From positions 1 through 7,659 of the forward strand of contig DATHYZ010000115.1 of NCBI GenBank assembly GCA_035458865.1: a DNA stretch of 7,659 nucleotides, written 5' to 3'. The notes under the pieces were generated by a model. It did not search any database. It was given only the letters and a program-made list of their open reading frames with translations, and was not told the DNA's origin. This DNA comes from DATHYZ01 sp035458865. Lineage in GTDB: Bacteria > Chloroflexota > Limnocylindria > Limnocylindrales > CSP1-4. Each line of letters opens with the position of its first letter. The first letter of the stretch is position 1. Below are positions 6,945 through 7,659 of this stretch, one piece after another. The translations under genes were made by a program, and so were the position numbers.

Positions 6945-7008
6945 CGGTGCGGGGCGGGGCGGGCGACCGGCCTCAGCGAACCATCTTCCCCGCGGGGACG
7001 CCGCCGTC

Positions 7009-7014
7009 TACGAT
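7009..7014 (+). promoter_or_regulatory. -10 element giving a probable leaderless mRNA for the regulator
   Basis: TACGAT fits TANNNT and is followed by exactly six bases and then the GTG start codon. Transcription starting at the usual distance would begin at the GTG itself. There is no ribosome-binding sequence in front of that GTG, which supports leaderless initiation. Confidence 0.5.
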
Positions 7015-7020
7015 GCCCGC

Positions 7021-7659
7021 GTGGGTGGCCGCGTCACGAGCCCGGTCCTGGTCGGTCGTCGAGCGGAGCTCGAGGCGCTTCGCGCCGCGCTCACGGAGAT
7101 CGCGCCGGGCGCTGGACCGATCGTCACGATCGCCGGGGACGCCGGCGTGGGCAAGAGCCGTCTCCTGGCCGAGCTCGTCGCGTCCATCCGGTCCGACCCG
7201 CCGGGTCCGCGGCCTGTCACCGTCGCCTCCGCCGCCTGCATCGAGGTCGCGGCCGGCGAGCTTCCGTACGTTCCGCTGCTGGAGCTGCTGACGAACCTCG
7301 GGACGGACCTCGCCGGGCCGGCGGCCACCGAGGCCTCGGACCTCGCCGGAGAGCTGGCGGGAGCCGACGCCGGCGCCATCGCCGGAGCCGTCGGCACCTC
7401 GCTCGCCAGTGCCGGGGCCGGCCGCACGCGTCACCTCGTCCGGCTCCATGCCCTCCTGGCCGGCGTCGCCGACGAGCGGGACCTGGTGCTCATCCTCGAC
7501 GACCTCCAGTGGGCGGATCGGTCGACCCTCGACGCGATCGCGTTCCTTGCCAGCCGCTTCGCCGGCGGGTCGGTCACGATCGTCCTCGCCTACCGCTCCG
7601 ACGACCTCCATCGCCGGCATCCCATTCGGCCCTGGTTGGGGGAGATCCGGCGCCGCTCG
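7021..7659 (+). CDS. Large LuxR/MalT-like (LAL-type) ATPase regulator, N-terminal part (truncated by window edge)
   Basis: 213 codons from GTG at 7021, open to the window edge. The N-terminus LVGRRAELEALRAAL (10-24) is the standard lead-in of the ATPase module in LAL-type regulators. Walker A is GDAGVGKS (39-46), Walker B is LVLILDD (155-161) followed by LQWAD, and a later block reads YRSDDLHRRHP, a wording typical of LuxR-family ATP-binding regulators. In this family a STAND/AAA-like ATPase is followed by TPR-like repeats and a C-terminal LuxR helix-turn-helix; those parts lie outside the window, so DNA binding is inferred. Nothing precedes the ATPase, arguing against SARP/BTAD or adenylate-cyclase fusions. 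Codon use, with strong GC at third positions, matches the other genes here. An ATG at 7013 is in another frame and gives no family match. It diverges from pckA and may or may not control it. Confidence 0.82.
   Translation, partial: MGGRVTSPVLVGRRAELEALRAALTEIAPGAGPIVTIAGDAGVGKSRLLAELVASIRSDPPGPRPVTVASAACIEVAAGELPYVPLLELLTNLGTDLAGPAATEASDLAGELAGADAGAIAGAVGTSLASAGAGRTRHLVRLHALLAGVADERDLVLILDDLQWADRSTLDAIAFLASRFAGGSVTIVLAYRSDDLHRRHPIRPWLGEIRRRS

Larger units (their letters stand above)
6761..7020. promoter_or_regulatory. Divergent control region between pckA and the LuxR-like regulator
   Basis: 260 nt between two outward-reading genes. From the pckA side: ribosome-binding site (6767-6772), leader hairpin (6788-6803), -10 TATCAT (6892-6897), -35 TTGGAC (6917-6922), direct repeat CGGTTGCGG twice (6925-6944), a G-rich tract (6943-6963), and the regulator's -10 TACGAT (7009-7014). 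No small gene is supported here. Confidence 0.55.

Noticed and set aside
7013..7291. ATG-initiated plus-strand frame starting at 7013
   Set aside because: Out of frame with the ATPase motifs; Arg/Ser/Pro-rich translation typical of a shifted frame.
6973..7620. 215-codon minus-strand open frame near the right edge
   Set aside because: The plus strand here encodes clear Walker A and Walker B motifs; the minus frame is the GC-rich antisense of that gene.

Overview
The window is very GC-rich throughout (about 70% by eye), with strong G/C preference at third codon positions. It holds six protein-coding genes, two of them cut by the window edges. The gene set is an ATP-dependent (not GTP-dependent) PEP carboxykinase, an LDH-like malate dehydrogenase, two Sec-exported serine proteases, a divergent Lgt-like membrane protein, a flavin amine oxidase and a large AAA-type LuxR-like regulator. 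Together with the base composition this suggests a high-GC Chloroflexota lineage (Limnocylindria/Ellin6529-like) or, less likely, an actinobacterium. That placement is an inference from gene types and composition only.

Layout, left to right. (1) Minus strand, 1-300: N-terminal 100 residues of a secreted subtilisin-like (S8) protease, signal peptide plus inhibitor-type propeptide; the rest lies outside the window. (2) 301-544: leader/intergenic region with two perfect 7-bp hairpins. (3) Minus, 545-1504: Lgt-like multispanning membrane protein that appears to have lost key Lgt catalytic residues. (4) 1505-1587: tandem hairpins, probably a terminator. (5) Minus, 1588-2397: secreted chymotrypsin-fold (S1) protease with intact catalytic triad. 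(6) 2398-2732: structured intergenic region with several hairpins and a candidate promoter. (7) Minus, 2733-3656: malate dehydrogenase. (8) 3657-3803: divergent promoter region. (9) Plus, 3804-5174: FAD amine oxidase. (10) Minus, 5171-6760: ATP-type PEP carboxykinase, converging on the amine oxidase so that one CTAG carries both stop codons. (11) 6761-7020: divergent regulatory region with a phased direct repeat. (12) Plus, 7021 to the right edge: N-terminal ATPase domain of a LuxR/MalT-like regulator, apparently translated from a leaderless mRNA.

Functionally, malate dehydrogenase and PEP carboxykinase act at the oxaloacetate node (malate <-> oxaloacetate -> PEP + CO2), a gluconeogenic route from amino or organic acids. 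The exported proteases and the amine oxidase would suit a cell that feeds on peptides and amines, but this link is inferred from neighbourhood only. Each gene seems to have its own promoter; no tight multi-gene operon is visible. I found no mobile element, CRISPR array, tRNA or rRNA, and no clear sign of a wholly new multi-gene system. The points most worth a second look are the catalytically degenerate Lgt homologue, the shared stop-codon overlap, and the leaderless regulator beside pckA with its phased repeats.
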